Shown piece after piece: positions 25,460 through 34,388 of a stretch of 64,000 nucleotides of DNA (position 1 is its first letter; every line of letters begins with the position of its first letter). Position numbers and translations under genes: made by a program. The stretch covers positions 1 to 64,000 of the forward strand of contig ONBT01000006.1 of assembly GCA_900316075.1 (NCBI GenBank), written 5' to 3'. The notes beneath the pieces were generated by a model. It ran no database searches and had not been told where the DNA came from. It was given only the letters and a program-made list of their open reading frames with translations. The stretch is from an uncultured Lachnospiraceae bacterium (lineage in GTDB: Bacteria; Bacillota; Clostridia; Lachnospirales; Lachnospiraceae).

Positions 25460-26443
25460 ATGAACGAGATCAGGAGCGGAGCCATTATTGTAAATAAGGA
25501 ATCCGGCTGGACCTCCTTCGATGTCTGCGGGAAGATGCGGCACATCCTCGGGACCAGAAGCGTTGGCCACACCGGGACCCTGGACCCCAATGCGACCGGG
25601 GTTCTGGTGGTCCTTTTCGGGAAGGCCACAAAAGCGGCTTCTCTTTTTACATCCCATACCGTCAAACGCTATACCGGGGAGATGCTTCTGGGGAAAGTGA
25701 CGGACACCCAGGACATTACCGGAAGAGTTCTTGAAGAGCGGCCGGTTTCCGTGACCCGGGAAGATCTGGAAAAGGCCTGTGACGGCTTCATTGGAGAGAT
25801 TCAGCAGGTCCCGCCCATGTATTCGGCAAAAAAGGTCAACGGGAAAAAACTCTATGAATATGCCCGGGAGGGGAAGGTCATTGAGCGGAAGCCCGAGACC
25901 GTCACGATTGCAGAAATTGAAATCGTGGAATTTTCCGGAGACAGGGCAGTCATTTCCGTCACCTGTTCGGCCGGAACCTACATCCGGACCCTGATGAACG
26001 ATATCGGAGAAGCCTTAGGCTGCGGGGCCTGCATGGGGGCTTTGCGCCGCGATGCGGTCGGCGGATCGTCTCTTGAAGAAGCCCATACCATCGGAGAAAT
26101 TGAAGAGCTTGCTGCTGCAGACCGCCTTTCTGAAATCATCACGCCGGTAGACATGCTCTTTTCCTATAAGCCGGCCTTTGTGGCAGATGAAGCCTTCACA
26201 AAAGCAGCTGTAAACGGGGCCCGGCTTCCGGTTTCCTGCCTCCGGCAGAGGCCATTGACAGAAGCGGAAGTGAAAGAGCGCACAGACCTGGGCCTTCCGG
26301 CAGAAGAGGGCGACAAGAGTGACTATCTCACAGACCCCGATTCACCCAGCGTCCGGCTTTATCTCTCAGACGGCCGTTTCGTGGGTCTTTTTAAGTCGGA
26401 CGGGCAGGAAGTCTCTATACAGAAGATGTTTCTGGAGGAATGA
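25460..26443 (+). CDS. truB: tRNA pseudouridine-55 synthase
   Basis: Converts U55 of tRNA to pseudouridine. The 327-aa product shows GAIIVNKESGWTSFDV at the start, catalytic Asp in GHTGTLDPNATGVL (about residue 42), the PPMYSAKKVNGKKLYEYAREG block, and CSAGTYIRTLMNDIG. A longer C-terminal tail follows. The ATG at 25460 gives the expected N-terminus but has no Shine-Dalgarno sequence; the bases before it read GAAATGGACATTC. Confidence 0.94.
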   Translation: MNEIRSGAIIVNKESGWTSFDVCGKMRHILGTRSVGHTGTLDPNATGVLVVLFGKATKAASLFTSHTVKRYTGEMLLGKVTDTQDITGRVLEERPVSVTREDLEKACDGFIGEIQQVPPMYSAKKVNGKKLYEYAREGKVIERKPETVTIAEIEIVEFSGDRAVISVTCSAGTYIRTLMNDIGEALGCGACMGALRRDAVGGSSLEEAHTIGEIEELAAADRLSEIITPVDMLFSYKPAFVADEAFTKAAVNGARLPVSCLRQRPLTEAEVKERTDLGLPAEEGDKSDYLTDPDSPSVRLYLSDGRFVGLFKSDGQEVSIQKMFLEE

Positions 26444-26493
26444 ATATTGTAGGGATTCGGGCCGACGGAATACAGGCGTATCCTTACGTGGAG

Positions 26494-26507
26494 TTTCTAT
26501 TAGTCAT
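26494..26507 (+). repeat. TTTCTATTAGTCAT element abutting the ribF start
   Basis: Two bases from the consensus. It ends two bases before the ribF ATG, in the position where a ribosome binding site would be. Confidence 0.6.
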
Positions 26508-26509
26508 AT

Positions 26510-27472
26510 ATGAAAATTCTGAAGGACAAAACTGAACTCGGCATCCTGTCGGGCCCCACAGCGCTGACAGTCGGCAAGTTCGACTGCATCCACCGGGGGC
26601 ACGACCGGATTCTTCAGAGGCTTTCCGCAAAAAGGGCGGAAGGCCTTATTTCGCTTGTCTTCACATTTTCAAAGTCTCCCAGACTTCTCTTAAATGCCGG
26701 CCGGGAGGACGACTTCCACGGGCGAAACCTCATCACCAATGCCGAGCGGACGGAGCTTCTTGCTGACAAGGGCATCGACATCCTCTATGAACGGCCCTTC
26801 GACGAAGAGTTCATGCATATTTCGGCAGAGGACTTTGTGAAGAGTCTTGTTCGGGACTTTCACATGAAGTATATCTGCGTGACCGAGGACTTCCACTTCG
26901 GCTACGGGAATGCCGGAGACTGCGGGCTTCTGAAGAAGATGGGGCCCAAGCTGGGCTTTGAGGTCGAGGTCATTCCCCTGCTTAAGGAGGCGGGCGGTAC
27001 CGTCATTTCTTCCTCCCTGATCCGGAGCGAGCTCAAGGAAGGCCATATTGCCGAAGTCAATGAGATGCTGGGCTACGAGTACTTCATTCACGGGAAAATC
27101 GTCCACGGGGAGGGCATGGGCAAGCGCCGTCTTTCCTATGCCACCATCAATATGCTGCCTCCCGACGCCAAACTCCTGCCGAAAATCGGGGTCTATGTGA
27201 CCCGGATTCAGATGAACGGGCGGGAATTCTTCGGCATGACGGATATCGGCGTGAAGCCTACGGTGGAGCTTAAAGACCGCCGGCTGGGCGTCGAGACCCA
27301 TATCTTCGACTTTGACGGGGATGTCTACTACGAGGAGGCCAAAGTTTCCTTCTTATCTTTCATGCGGGACGAGCAGAAGTTCAAGGACCTTCCTTCCCTG
27401 CAGACCCAGCTGGAACACGACGATGCGGCGGCCAGGGCCTTTATTTCCACCTACAGGGGACCGGGCGTTTGA
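26510..27472 (+). CDS. ribF: Bifunctional riboflavin kinase / FAD synthetase
   Basis: Phosphorylates riboflavin to FMN and adenylylates FMN to FAD; it supplies flavin for the Rnf complex encoded here. The 320-aa product has the nucleotidyltransferase motif GKFDCIHRGHDRIL (residues 19-32) and ISSSLIRSEL (about 165-174) in the N-terminal half. The flavokinase half carries GKIVHGEGMGKRRLSYATIN and GMTDIGVKPTV. The first motif (DCIHRGH for DGVHLGH) and the kinase PTAN motif (here ATIN) are both altered. No Shine-Dalgarno lies upstream of the ATG; the AT-rich element takes its place. Confidence 0.92.
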   Translation: MKILKDKTELGILSGPTALTVGKFDCIHRGHDRILQRLSAKRAEGLISLVFTFSKSPRLLLNAGREDDFHGRNLITNAERTELLADKGIDILYERPFDEEFMHISAEDFVKSLVRDFHMKYICVTEDFHFGYGNAGDCGLLKKMGPKLGFEVEVIPLLKEAGGTVISSSLIRSELKEGHIAEVNEMLGYEYFIHGKIVHGEGMGKRRLSYATINMLPPDAKLLPKIGVYVTRIQMNGREFFGMTDIGVKPTVELKDRRLGVETHIFDFDGDVYYEEAKVSFLSFMRDEQKFKDLPSLQTQLEHDDAAARAFISTYRGPGV

Positions 27473-27528
27473 GGCAGGCTTTATTTACATTCGTTACCGG
27501 TTACAAATTACGAATTTATTACAATATG

Positions 27529-27557
27529 TTGACTTATATTAATCTTTCTGTTACTAT
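27529..27557 (+). promoter_or_regulatory. Sigma-A promoter of the SH3/NlpC gene
   Basis: TTGACT (27529-27534), a 17-base AT-rich spacer and TACTAT (27552-27557), about 40 bases before the start codon. Confidence 0.8.
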
Positions 27558-27597
27558 CTTTTCCGCGTGAAGAAATATTTCCCTTGCGGAGGTTTTT

Positions 27598-28758
27598 ATG
27601 ATGAATTGCAGACGGCGTGTCACTCGGGCATTTGCTGTGGGCACGCTGCTTTTTGTTGTTACGTTCAGTGCATTTGACGGTCATGTTCAGGTAGAAGCAG
27701 CCACCCAGGCGAAGATTACCTCCTCCGGTCTCACGGCTGGGGCTTCTTCGAAGACGGCAGTCCGGCTCAATGCGAATACGAGAAAGACGGCCGGAGCCAC
27801 TTCCCTTACTTCTGTCCGTCTCAGTGACTATACGGCCTCATCCTCATCTGCAGCCACAACTGCTTCCACCCCCTCATCCACTTCTTCAACCGTCACCGCG
27901 ACCGGGGCCTTCGATCCTTCGGTCTATGGCTACACGAATCTCGGAATTGTGCGGGTTTCGGAAGGCAATGTCAATATCCGAAAGGCTGCGGATGCTTCGG
28001 CTGCCATTGTCGGCAAGGCTTCCGACGGGGATGCTGTGGAGATTACCGGGCAGGAGGGGGATTTCTTCGCCATTACCTCCGGCCAGGTGACAGGCTATAT
28101 CAAGTCGGACTATGTCCTTACCGGCGCCGATGCCCTTTCTGCTGCGGCCGACTCCGTGGAGACCATGGCGACCGTGACCGGAGACGGGGTCAATGTCCGT
28201 GCCGGGGCTTCGACCGACTCGGAGATTCTCGGAAACGTAGCAAAGGGGACAGCTCTGGGCTACCTGGGCGACGAGGGCAGCTTCATCAAGGTCGACTTTG
28301 CCGGCCAGGACGGCTATATCTCATCCGATTTTGTTTCTGTTTCCGATACACTTCCTACTGCATCTACACTTTCTGAAATCCGCTACGGAAGCGGGGTTTC
28401 CGATGTCCGGGTCGACCTCGTGAACTACGCCCTGCAGTTTGTCGGCAACCGCTACCGCTGGGGCGGGACCTCCCTGACGAACGGCATCGACTGCTCCGGT
28501 TTCACGATGCAGATTTATGCGAAGTACGGGGTTTCCCTTCCCCACTATTCCGGGGCCCAGGCCCAGTACGGGCATGCGGTTTCCCTCTCTGAGGCAAAGC
28601 CCGGCGACCTCGTATTCTATGGAAAGCGCCGCATCCATCATGTGGCTATCTATATCGGCAACGGGCAGATTGTCCATGCGGCTTCCCGCCGGTCCGGCAT
28701 CAAGATTTCGAATGTGAACTATTCGACCCCCTGCAAGATTGTCAGCATTTTCGACTGA
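27598..28758 (+). CDS. Secreted cell-wall hydrolase: two SH3b domains and NlpC/P60
   Basis: A probable gamma-D-glutamyl endopeptidase that trims peptidoglycan stem peptides outside the cell. The 386-aa product starts with a signal peptide (CRRRVTRAFAVGTLLFVVTF, cleavage likely after VEAA near 35). A Ser/Thr/Ala-rich linker follows, then SH3b domains at about 115-180 (VRVSEGNVNIRKAADAS) and 190-250 (GDGVNVRAGASTDSEI). The NlpC/P60 domain covers about 270-386, with catalytic Cys in IDCSGF, His in HHVAIYIGNG, and a third residue in IVHAAS. Start ATG follows GGAGG; it has its own promoter and is monocistronic. Confidence 0.93.
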   Translation: MMNCRRRVTRAFAVGTLLFVVTFSAFDGHVQVEAATQAKITSSGLTAGASSKTAVRLNANTRKTAGATSLTSVRLSDYTASSSSAATTASTPSSTSSTVTATGAFDPSVYGYTNLGIVRVSEGNVNIRKAADASAAIVGKASDGDAVEITGQEGDFFAITSGQVTGYIKSDYVLTGADALSAAADSVETMATVTGDGVNVRAGASTDSEILGNVAKGTALGYLGDEGSFIKVDFAGQDGYISSDFVSVSDTLPTASTLSEIRYGSGVSDVRVDLVNYALQFVGNRYRWGGTSLTNGIDCSGFTMQIYAKYGVSLPHYSGAQAQYGHAVSLSEAKPGDLVFYGKRRIHHVAIYIGNGQIVHAASRRSGIKISNVNYSTPCKIVSIFD

Positions 28759-28812
28759 ACAGGAGAGACTCTTTCGGGAGCCTGCGATTATTGCTGGTGA
28801 CATGGAAAATCC

Positions 28813-28841
28813 TTTACAGAAAAGATTTTCTATGATAGAAT
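28813..28841 (+). promoter_or_regulatory. Sigma-A promoter of rpsO
   Basis: TTTACA (28813-28818), a 17-base spacer and TAGAAT (28836-28841). It gives a leader of about 130 nt before rpsO, long enough for the S15 autoregulatory structure known from other bacteria, though I could not confirm one. Confidence 0.7.
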
Positions 28842-28976
28842 TTCTATTCGGTTGTGCCGTTTGATTATATGGACGGATGACCGGAACCAAATGATCCCGC
28901 AGCTCAGTTGTGCGGACACTCCGACCGGCTGCCGTGCTGCAGGGAAAGCATTATTATTTTTACGGAGGTTTTTTCA

Positions 28977-29243
28977 ATGATCACGAAAGAAAAGAAACAG
29001 GAAATCATGAAGGAGTATGCGCGTACAGAGGGCGACACCGGTTCACCCGAGGTACAGGTTGCCGTTCTTACGGAGCGCATCGCCGAACTTACCGAGCACC
29101 TGAAGGAGAACCCCAAGGACCATCATTCCCGCAGAGGTCTTCTGAAGATGGTCGGCCGCCGCAGAAACCTTCTTGCATACCTGAAGAGCAAGGATATCGA
29201 GCGGTATCGTGTTCTGATTGAAAAGCTGGGTCTCAGAAAGTAA
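28977..29243 (+). CDS. rpsO: 30S ribosomal protein S15
   Basis: Binds 16S rRNA early in small-subunit assembly. The 88-aa product has the typical [20 protein letters not shown] start and [21 protein letters not shown] core. ATG at 28977 follows ACGGAGG. An in-frame ATG at 28908 lacks both a site and conservation. It is followed by a terminator and then pnp, the usual order. Confidence 0.98.
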   Translation: MITKEKKQEIMKEYARTEGDTGSPEVQVAVLTERIAELTEHLKENPKDHHSRRGLLKMVGRRRNLLAYLKSKDIERYRVLIEKLGLRK

Positions 29244-29269
29244 TTTCATCCGGCAGGAGAGAGCGGAAT

Positions 29270-29295
29270 CTTTTCCGCTCTTTTTCCGTTTTATA
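29270..29295 (+). terminator. Intrinsic terminator between rpsO and pnp
   Basis: AGAGCGGAA (29270-29278) pairs perfectly with TTCCGCTCT (29283-29291) over a TCTT loop, followed by TTTT. pnp must be expressed by read-through or from a promoter I do not see. Confidence 0.85.
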
Positions 29296-29333
29296 AAAGG
29301 GGTTTTAAGAAGAAAAGAAGAACGGAGAAAGAA

Positions 29334-31427
29334 ATGGAAGCGAAGAAATTTGAAATGAATCTGGCCGGGCGGAAGCTTTCGGTCGAGGTCGGCAAGGTGG
29401 CGAAGCAGGCGAACGGGGCCGTGTTCATCCAGTACGGAGATACGACGGTTCTTTCCACGGCGACGGCTTCGGACAAGCCCCGGGAAGGCGTGGACTTCTT
29501 CCCCCTGTCCGTGGATTTCGAAGAAAAGATGTACTCAGTCGGGAAGATGCCCGGCGGTTTCAATAAGCGGGAGGGCAAGGCTTCTGAGAACGCAGTTCTG
29601 ACCAGCCGTGTCATCGACCGCCCCATGCGGCCCCTTTTCCCCAAGGATTACCGCAATGATGTGACCCTGGACAATCTCGTTATGTCTGTAGACCCTGCAT
29701 GCCGGCCCGAGCTTGTGGCTATGCTGGGTTCTGCCATTGCCACGACGATTTCCGACATTCCTTTTGACGGCCCCGTGGCCATGACCCAGGTGGGTCTCAT
29801 CAATGGTGAATTCGTCATCAATCCTTCCCAGGAGCAGTGGGACAAGGGCGACCTCAAGCTTACCGTCGCTTCCACAAGAGCCAAGGTCATCATGATCGAG
29901 GCCGGAGCGAACGAAATCTCCGACGACGATATGATTTCCGCCATCTACAAGGCCCATGAGGTAAATGGTGAAATTATTCGTTTTGTTGATACAATTGTCG
30001 AGGCATGCGGAAAGCCCAAGCACGAGTACGAGCACCACATTATTCCTGATGAACTGAATCAGGCTATGTATGCAGAGGTTCCCTCCGATGAGATGGAGAA
30101 GGCCGTCTTCACCGACGATAAGCAGACCCGTGAGGCCAATATCCGGGCCATCACGGACCGCCTGGCCGAGAAATTCGCCGGAAACGACGAGTGGCTGGCC
30201 CTTCTTCCTGACGCCGTATACGCTTATCAGAAGAAGACCGTCCGCAAGATGATCCTGAAGGACGGAAAGCGGCCCGACGGCCGGGCCATGGACCAGATCC
30301 GGCCCCTGTCCGCGGAAGTCGATATCATCCCCAGAGTTCACGGTTCTGCCATGTTTACGCGTGGTCAGACCCAGATCTGCGACGTCGTCACCCTGGCCCC
30401 CCTTTCCGAGGCCCAGCGGGTGGAGGGCCTCGATCCCAACATCACGGAGAAGCGCTATATCCACCAGTACAACTTCCCTTCATATTCCGTAGGCGAGACC
30501 AAGCCTTCGAGAGGCCCCGGACGCCGGGAAATCGGCCATGGCGCTCTGGCTGAGCGGGCCCTGCTTCCGGTACTTCCTACGCCGGAAGAGTTCCCTTACT
30601 CCATCCGGGCCGTATCCGAGACCTTCGAATCGAACGGCTCCACCTCTATGGCTTCGACCTGCGCTTCCTGCATGTCCCTGATGGCAGCCGGCGTTCCGAT
30701 CAAGGAAATGGTGGCCGGTATCTCCTGTGGACTTGTGACCGGTGAGACCGACGACGATTATCAGATTCTGACCGATATCCAGGGCCTCGAGGACTTCTTC
30801 GGCGACATGGACTTCAAGGTTACCGGTACCCACACGGGCATTACGGCTATCCAGATGGATATCAAGATTCACGGTCTGACCCGTCCCATCGTGGAAGGGG
30901 CCATCCGCCGGGCTCATGAGGCCAGAAACTTCATCATGGATACCTGTATGAGCAAGGCCATCGCCGAGCCCCGGAAGGAAGTCGGTAAACTAGCTCCGAA
31001 GATTGTTCAGATTCAGATCGATCCCGAGAAGATCGGCGACGTCGTCGGCCAGCGGGGCAAGACCATCAACGAGATTATTGCCCGCACCGGATGCTCGATT
31101 GACATCCACGAAGAAGGCGCTGTCGACATCTGCGGCACCGACAAGGCCGGCATGGACAAGGCCATTGAGTACATCAAGATTATTACGACCGACTTCGAAA
31201 AGGGACAGATTTTCACCGGCAAGGTCGTTTCCATCAAGGAATTCGGCGCCTTCATCGAGTTTGCTCCCGGCAAGGAAGGCCTCGTCCATATTTCAAAGAT
31301 TGCGAACGAGCGCATCGATGCCGTAGAGGACGTCCTGACCCTCGGCGATACCGTGAAGGTTGTCTGCCTGGGCAAGGACCGGATGGGAAGAGTTTCCTTC
31401 TCCATGAAGGACTGCCCTCAGGACTGA
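29334..31427 (+). CDS. pnp: Polyribonucleotide nucleotidyltransferase (PNPase)
   Basis: A 3'-5' phosphorolytic exonuclease of the RNA degradosome. The 697-aa order is: RNase PH core 1, an alpha linker, RNase PH core 2 (YNFPSYSVGETKPSRGPGRR, then GISCGLVTG), a KH domain (IGDVVGQRGKTINEIIARTG, about 565) and a C-terminal S1 domain (FTGKVVSIKEFGAFIEF, about 625). Length and order are standard. A GGAG lies about 8 bases before the ATG. Confidence 0.98.
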   Translation: MEAKKFEMNLAGRKLSVEVGKVAKQANGAVFIQYGDTTVLSTATASDKPREGVDFFPLSVDFEEKMYSVGKMPGGFNKREGKASENAVLTSRVIDRPMRPLFPKDYRNDVTLDNLVMSVDPACRPELVAMLGSAIATTISDIPFDGPVAMTQVGLINGEFVINPSQEQWDKGDLKLTVASTRAKVIMIEAGANEISDDDMISAIYKAHEVNGEIIRFVDTIVEACGKPKHEYEHHIIPDELNQAMYAEVPSDEMEKAVFTDDKQTREANIRAITDRLAEKFAGNDEWLALLPDAVYAYQKKTVRKMILKDGKRPDGRAMDQIRPLSAEVDIIPRVHGSAMFTRGQTQICDVVTLAPLSEAQRVEGLDPNITEKRYIHQYNFPSYSVGETKPSRGPGRREIGHGALAERALLPVLPTPEEFPYSIRAVSETFESNGSTSMASTCASCMSLMAAGVPIKEMVAGISCGLVTGETDDDYQILTDIQGLEDFFGDMDFKVTGTHTGITAIQMDIKIHGLTRPIVEGAIRRAHEARNFIMDTCMSKAIAEPRKEVGKLAPKIVQIQIDPEKIGDVVGQRGKTINEIIARTGCSIDIHEEGAVDICGTDKAGMDKAIEYIKIITTDFEKGQIFTGKVVSIKEFGAFIEFAPGKEGLVHISKIANERIDAVEDVLTLGDTVKVVCLGKDRMGRVSFSMKDCPQD

Positions 31428-31434
31428 CTGATTT

Positions 31435-31448
31435 ATGACTAATATAAA
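31435..31448 (-). repeat. TTTATATTAGTCAT element after pnp
   Basis: The minus strand reads TTTATATTAGTCAT, one base from consensus. It begins eight bases after the pnp stop and 49 bases before the next gene. Confidence 0.6.
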
Positions 31449-31496
31449 ACACCTTGTATTCCTCGAATTGGGTGCAAAGTGCGAAAAGATTGAACA

Positions 31497-32828
31497 ATGA
31501 GAAAAATTGTTGTAATCGGCGGCGGCGCTGCCGGCATGATGGCGGCTGTGGTCGCTGCCTCGGCCGGCAGCGCCGTCTGCTTACTGGAAAAAAACGAAAA
31601 GCTGGGGAAGAAGATCTATATCACCGGCAAGGGCCGATGCAATTTCACAAATGCGGCCCCGATGGAGGACTACCAGGCAGCCGTGAAGACGAATCCCCGC
31701 TTCCTCCACTCGGCCTTTGCGGCCTTCTCCAACACGGACATGATGGCCTTTGTCGAGGAAAACGGGGTCCAGGTCAAGGTGGAGCGGGGCAACCGGGCCT
31801 TCCCGGTCTCGGATCACGCTTCGGACATCACAAAGGCCCTGACGAATGCCATGAAAGAAGCCGGGGTGGACGTCCGCCTGCATGCTGCGGTGGATTCTCT
31901 GTGCTTTGCTTCAGATTCTGTCGGAACAGAAGGAGAAGTTCCAACAGAAGATGAAAAAGGAGCAAAGAAGAAAGCGTCGGCAAAGCACGGAAACAGGAGA
32001 ATCACCGGGGTCCGCCTGAAGGGCGGGGAAGAAATCGCCTGCGACGCGGTCATCGTTGCGACAGGCGGACTTTCCTACCCGACGACCGGCTCCACCGGGG
32101 ACGGCTACCGCTTCGCCAAAGAGGCGGACCTTTCCCTGGTTCCCTGTCACCCCTCGCTGGTTCCCCTGGAAACCGAAGAACAGTATACAAAGGACCTGCA
32201 GGGGCTTTCGCTTAAAAATGTGAAGCTGTCCATCTATTCAGCCTCGAAAAAGAAGCCGGTTTACTCGGCTTTCGGGGAGATGCTCTTCACCCATTTCGGA
32301 ATCAGCGGGCCCCTGGTCCTGACGGCTTCGACGGAGATATATTCCTACCTTCAGAAAGAAGGAAGTCTGCGGGCAGTGATTGACCTGAAGCCGGCCCTCT
32401 CCGAAGAGGAGCTTTCCGAGCGGATTCTGCGGGAAATCAATGCCGGCCCGAAGAAAGAATATAAGAGCCTGCTCAGAAGCCTTCTGCCCGGGAAAATGGC
32501 AGATGTTTTTGCTTCTGTTTCAAAAATTCCGGAAGAAAAGACAATTTCCGACATCACAAAGGGGGAACGGGCTGCCCTCGTTTCCCTGCTCAAGGCCTTT
32601 CCTTTGACGATTGCCGGCTACCGGGATTATAACGAGGCGGTCATCACGAGCGGAGGCGTGGACTGCCGGGAAATCAATCCCTCCACCATGGAGGCCAAGC
32701 GGGTACCGGGCCTCTATTTCGCGGGAGAGGTCATCGACTGCGATGCAATTTCGGGCGGATTCAACCTGCAGATTGCCTGGTCGACCGGGTATCTGGCGGG
32801 GAAAGCGGCTTCAGAAGGAGAAGAATGA
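31497..32828 (+). CDS. HI0933-family FAD/NAD(P)-binding flavoprotein
   Basis: A predicted oxidoreductase of unknown substrate, 443 aa. It has an N-terminal FAD-binding GGGAAGMMAAVVAA (residues 8-21), KKIYITGKGRCNFTNA, a second nucleotide motif VIVATGGLSYPTTGSTGDGY, and the C-terminal TSGGVDCREINPSTM...LYFAGEVIDCDAISGG that defines the HI0933/YhiN family. No Shine-Dalgarno is seen before the ATG (GATTGAACA). It overlaps or abuts cmk, as is usual in clostridial genomes, so it likely forms an operon with cmk-ispH-rpsA. Confidence 0.9.
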   Translation: MRKIVVIGGGAAGMMAAVVAASAGSAVCLLEKNEKLGKKIYITGKGRCNFTNAAPMEDYQAAVKTNPRFLHSAFAAFSNTDMMAFVEENGVQVKVERGNRAFPVSDHASDITKALTNAMKEAGVDVRLHAAVDSLCFASDSVGTEGEVPTEDEKGAKKKASAKHGNRRITGVRLKGGEEIACDAVIVATGGLSYPTTGSTGDGYRFAKEADLSLVPCHPSLVPLETEEQYTKDLQGLSLKNVKLSIYSASKKKPVYSAFGEMLFTHFGISGPLVLTASTEIYSYLQKEGSLRAVIDLKPALSEEELSERILREINAGPKKEYKSLLRSLLPGKMADVFASVSKIPEEKTISDITKGERAALVSLLKAFPLTIAGYRDYNEAVITSGGVDCREINPSTMEAKRVPGLYFAGEVIDCDAISGGFNLQIAWSTGYLAGKAASEGEE

Positions 32829-32829
32829 T

Positions 32830-33498
32830 ATGGGAAAACAGATTGCGATTGACGGGCCCGCAGGGGCCGGAAAGAGCACGATTGCAAAACGACTTTCGGC
32901 CGAGAAGGGCTTTATCTATGTGGATACCGGAGCCATGTACCGGGCCGTGGCGCTTTACTTCATAAAGAGCGGAAAAGATTTTCACGACGAAGGAGTAGTG
33001 GAAAAGAGCCTGCCTGAGATCAAGATTGAGCTTAAGTATGTAGACGGCGTCCAGCGGGTCCTTTTAAATGGAGAGGATGTTTCGACGGAAATCCGGAAGG
33101 AAGAGGTCGGGAATGCGGCTTCGGTCACAAGCGTCTATCCTCCGGTCCGCAGCTATCTCACGGCCCTGCAGAAAAAAATCGCAGAAGAAAATAATGTGGT
33201 CATGGACGGGCGGGACATCGGAACGGTGGTCCTTCCCAATGCCCAGGCAAAAATCTACCTCACGGCTTCCGTCGAAACCCGGGCCAAACGGCGCTTCGAC
33301 GAGCTTACGGCCAAGGGCGAATCGCCGGTCCTTTCTGAAATCGAAGACGACATCCGGGACCGGGATTATAGGGACATGCACCGGGAGACCGCTCCCTTAA
33401 AGCAGGCGGACGACGCGGTCCTTCTGGATTCTTCAGACCTCAATATTGATGAGGTGGTAGCGGAGATGAAGAGAATCTGCGCGGAGAAGGGCGTTTGA
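32830..33498 (+). CDS. cmk: Cytidylate kinase
   Basis: Phosphorylates CMP and dCMP to the diphosphates. The 222-aa product starts MGKQIAIDGPAGAGKSTIAK with the P-loop at residues 9-17, then YVDTGAMYRA, VVMDGRDIGTVVLPNA and ARAKRRF-like EThRAKRRFDEL blocks typical of Cmk. ATG at 32830 starts right after the preceding stop, with AGGAG 9-11 bases before. It overlaps the ispH start by one base. Confidence 0.96.
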   Translation: MGKQIAIDGPAGAGKSTIAKRLSAEKGFIYVDTGAMYRAVALYFIKSGKDFHDEGVVEKSLPEIKIELKYVDGVQRVLLNGEDVSTEIRKEEVGNAASVTSVYPPVRSYLTALQKKIAEENNVVMDGRDIGTVVLPNAQAKIYLTASVETRAKRRFDELTAKGESPVLSEIEDDIRDRDYRDMHRETAPLKQADDAVLLDSSDLNIDEVVAEMKRICAEKGV

Positions 33499-34388
33499 TG
33501 GAAGAACATAAAGAAACAGTCTGGAAGAGTCCGGATGGAAGAGAAGTACGGGTGGCCGGAAGCGCCGGCTTCTGCTTCGGGGTGAAGCGGGCTGTGGACG
33601 GTCTCTCGGACCTGGCTGCGAAGGCCCGGGGTCCGGTCTACACGTATGGCCCTATTATTCATAATGAGACCGTGGTAAAGGACTTTGAAAAACAGGGAGT
33701 GGACCTCTACGACGAAAAGACGCCGCTTTCTTCCCTTCCGAAGGGGACCATGGTTTTAAGGTCCCACGGGGTCAGTCGGCAGGTGGTGCATGACCTTGAA
33801 AATGCCGGCTTTCAGATTTCCGACGCCACATGTCCTTTTGTGGGGAAGATTCACCGGACCGTGGAGCAGTATTCACGCGACGGGTACTATATTATCATCC
33901 TCGGAGACCCGAGCCATCCGGAAGTGGAGGGCATCACGGGTTGGGTCGTCGGGGACCGCTACAAAGTCATTTCAACGGAGGAAGAGGCAGAGGCCCTTTT
34001 CCTGCCCCCGGACACAAAAGTCTGCGTCGTTTCCCAGACGACATTCCGGTTCGACAAATTTGAGAAATTGGTTGAAATGATTGTACAAAAAGGGTATGAT
34101 ACTTATGCTCAAAATACGATATGCAATGCTACTGAACTGCGGCAGAGGGAAGCGGCGGAGCTTAGCGCGTGGGCAGATGTAATGCTGGTAATTGGCGGTA
34201 AGAACAGTTCAAACAGCCGCAAGCTGTTTGACATATGCAGAGATCACTGCGGGAGGACTTACTTCCTGCAGACTGCGGAGGAACTTTCAGTTCCCGACCT
34301 TTATTCCATTCAACACATCGGTATTACAGCGGGTGCGTCTACCCCGGAAAAAATTATCGAGGAGGTTTTTAAGAAATGCCAGAAATGA
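33498..34388 (+). CDS. ispH: 4-hydroxy-3-methylbut-2-enyl diphosphate reductase (IspH)
   Basis: The last MEP-pathway enzyme; it reduces HMBPP to IPP and DMAPP with a 4Fe-4S cluster. At 296 aa the three cluster cysteines are in AGFCFGVKRAV, DATCPFVGKIH and NTICNATELRQ. The substrate histidines and Glu lie in SHGV and GDPSHPEVEGI. ATG at 33498 is coupled to the cmk stop (TGATG). In many Clostridia IspH is fused to S1 domains; here the two are separate frames that overlap by 13 bases. An AT-rich internal promoter lies in its 3' third. Confidence 0.96.
   Translation: MEEHKETVWKSPDGREVRVAGSAGFCFGVKRAVDGLSDLAAKARGPVYTYGPIIHNETVVKDFEKQGVDLYDEKTPLSSLPKGTMVLRSHGVSRQVVHDLENAGFQISDATCPFVGKIHRTVEQYSRDGYYIIILGDPSHPEVEGITGWVVGDRYKVISTEEEAEALFLPPDTKVCVVSQTTFRFDKFEKLVEMIVQKGYDTYAQNTICNATELRQREAAELSAWADVMLVIGGKNSSNSRKLFDICRDHCGRTYFLQTAEELSVPDLYSIQHIGITAGASTPEKIIEEVFKKCQK
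34072..34100 (+). promoter_or_regulatory. Internal promoter inside ispH, reading into rpsA
   Basis: TTGAAA (34072-34077), a 17-base spacer and TATGAT (34095-34100) in an AT-rich patch of the ispH frame, about 275 bases before rpsA. It would allow extra S1 synthesis without the upstream enzymes. Confidence 0.55.

Noticed and set aside
28759..28812. Terminator after the SH3/NlpC gene
   Set aside because: A bulged CAGG...CCTG stem exists near 28760-28788 but it has no T tract; not strong enough to call.
33652..33668. CTATTATTCATAATG, similar to the repeat element, inside ispH
   Set aside because: It encodes the conserved IspH segment PIIHNE, so protein constraint explains it.
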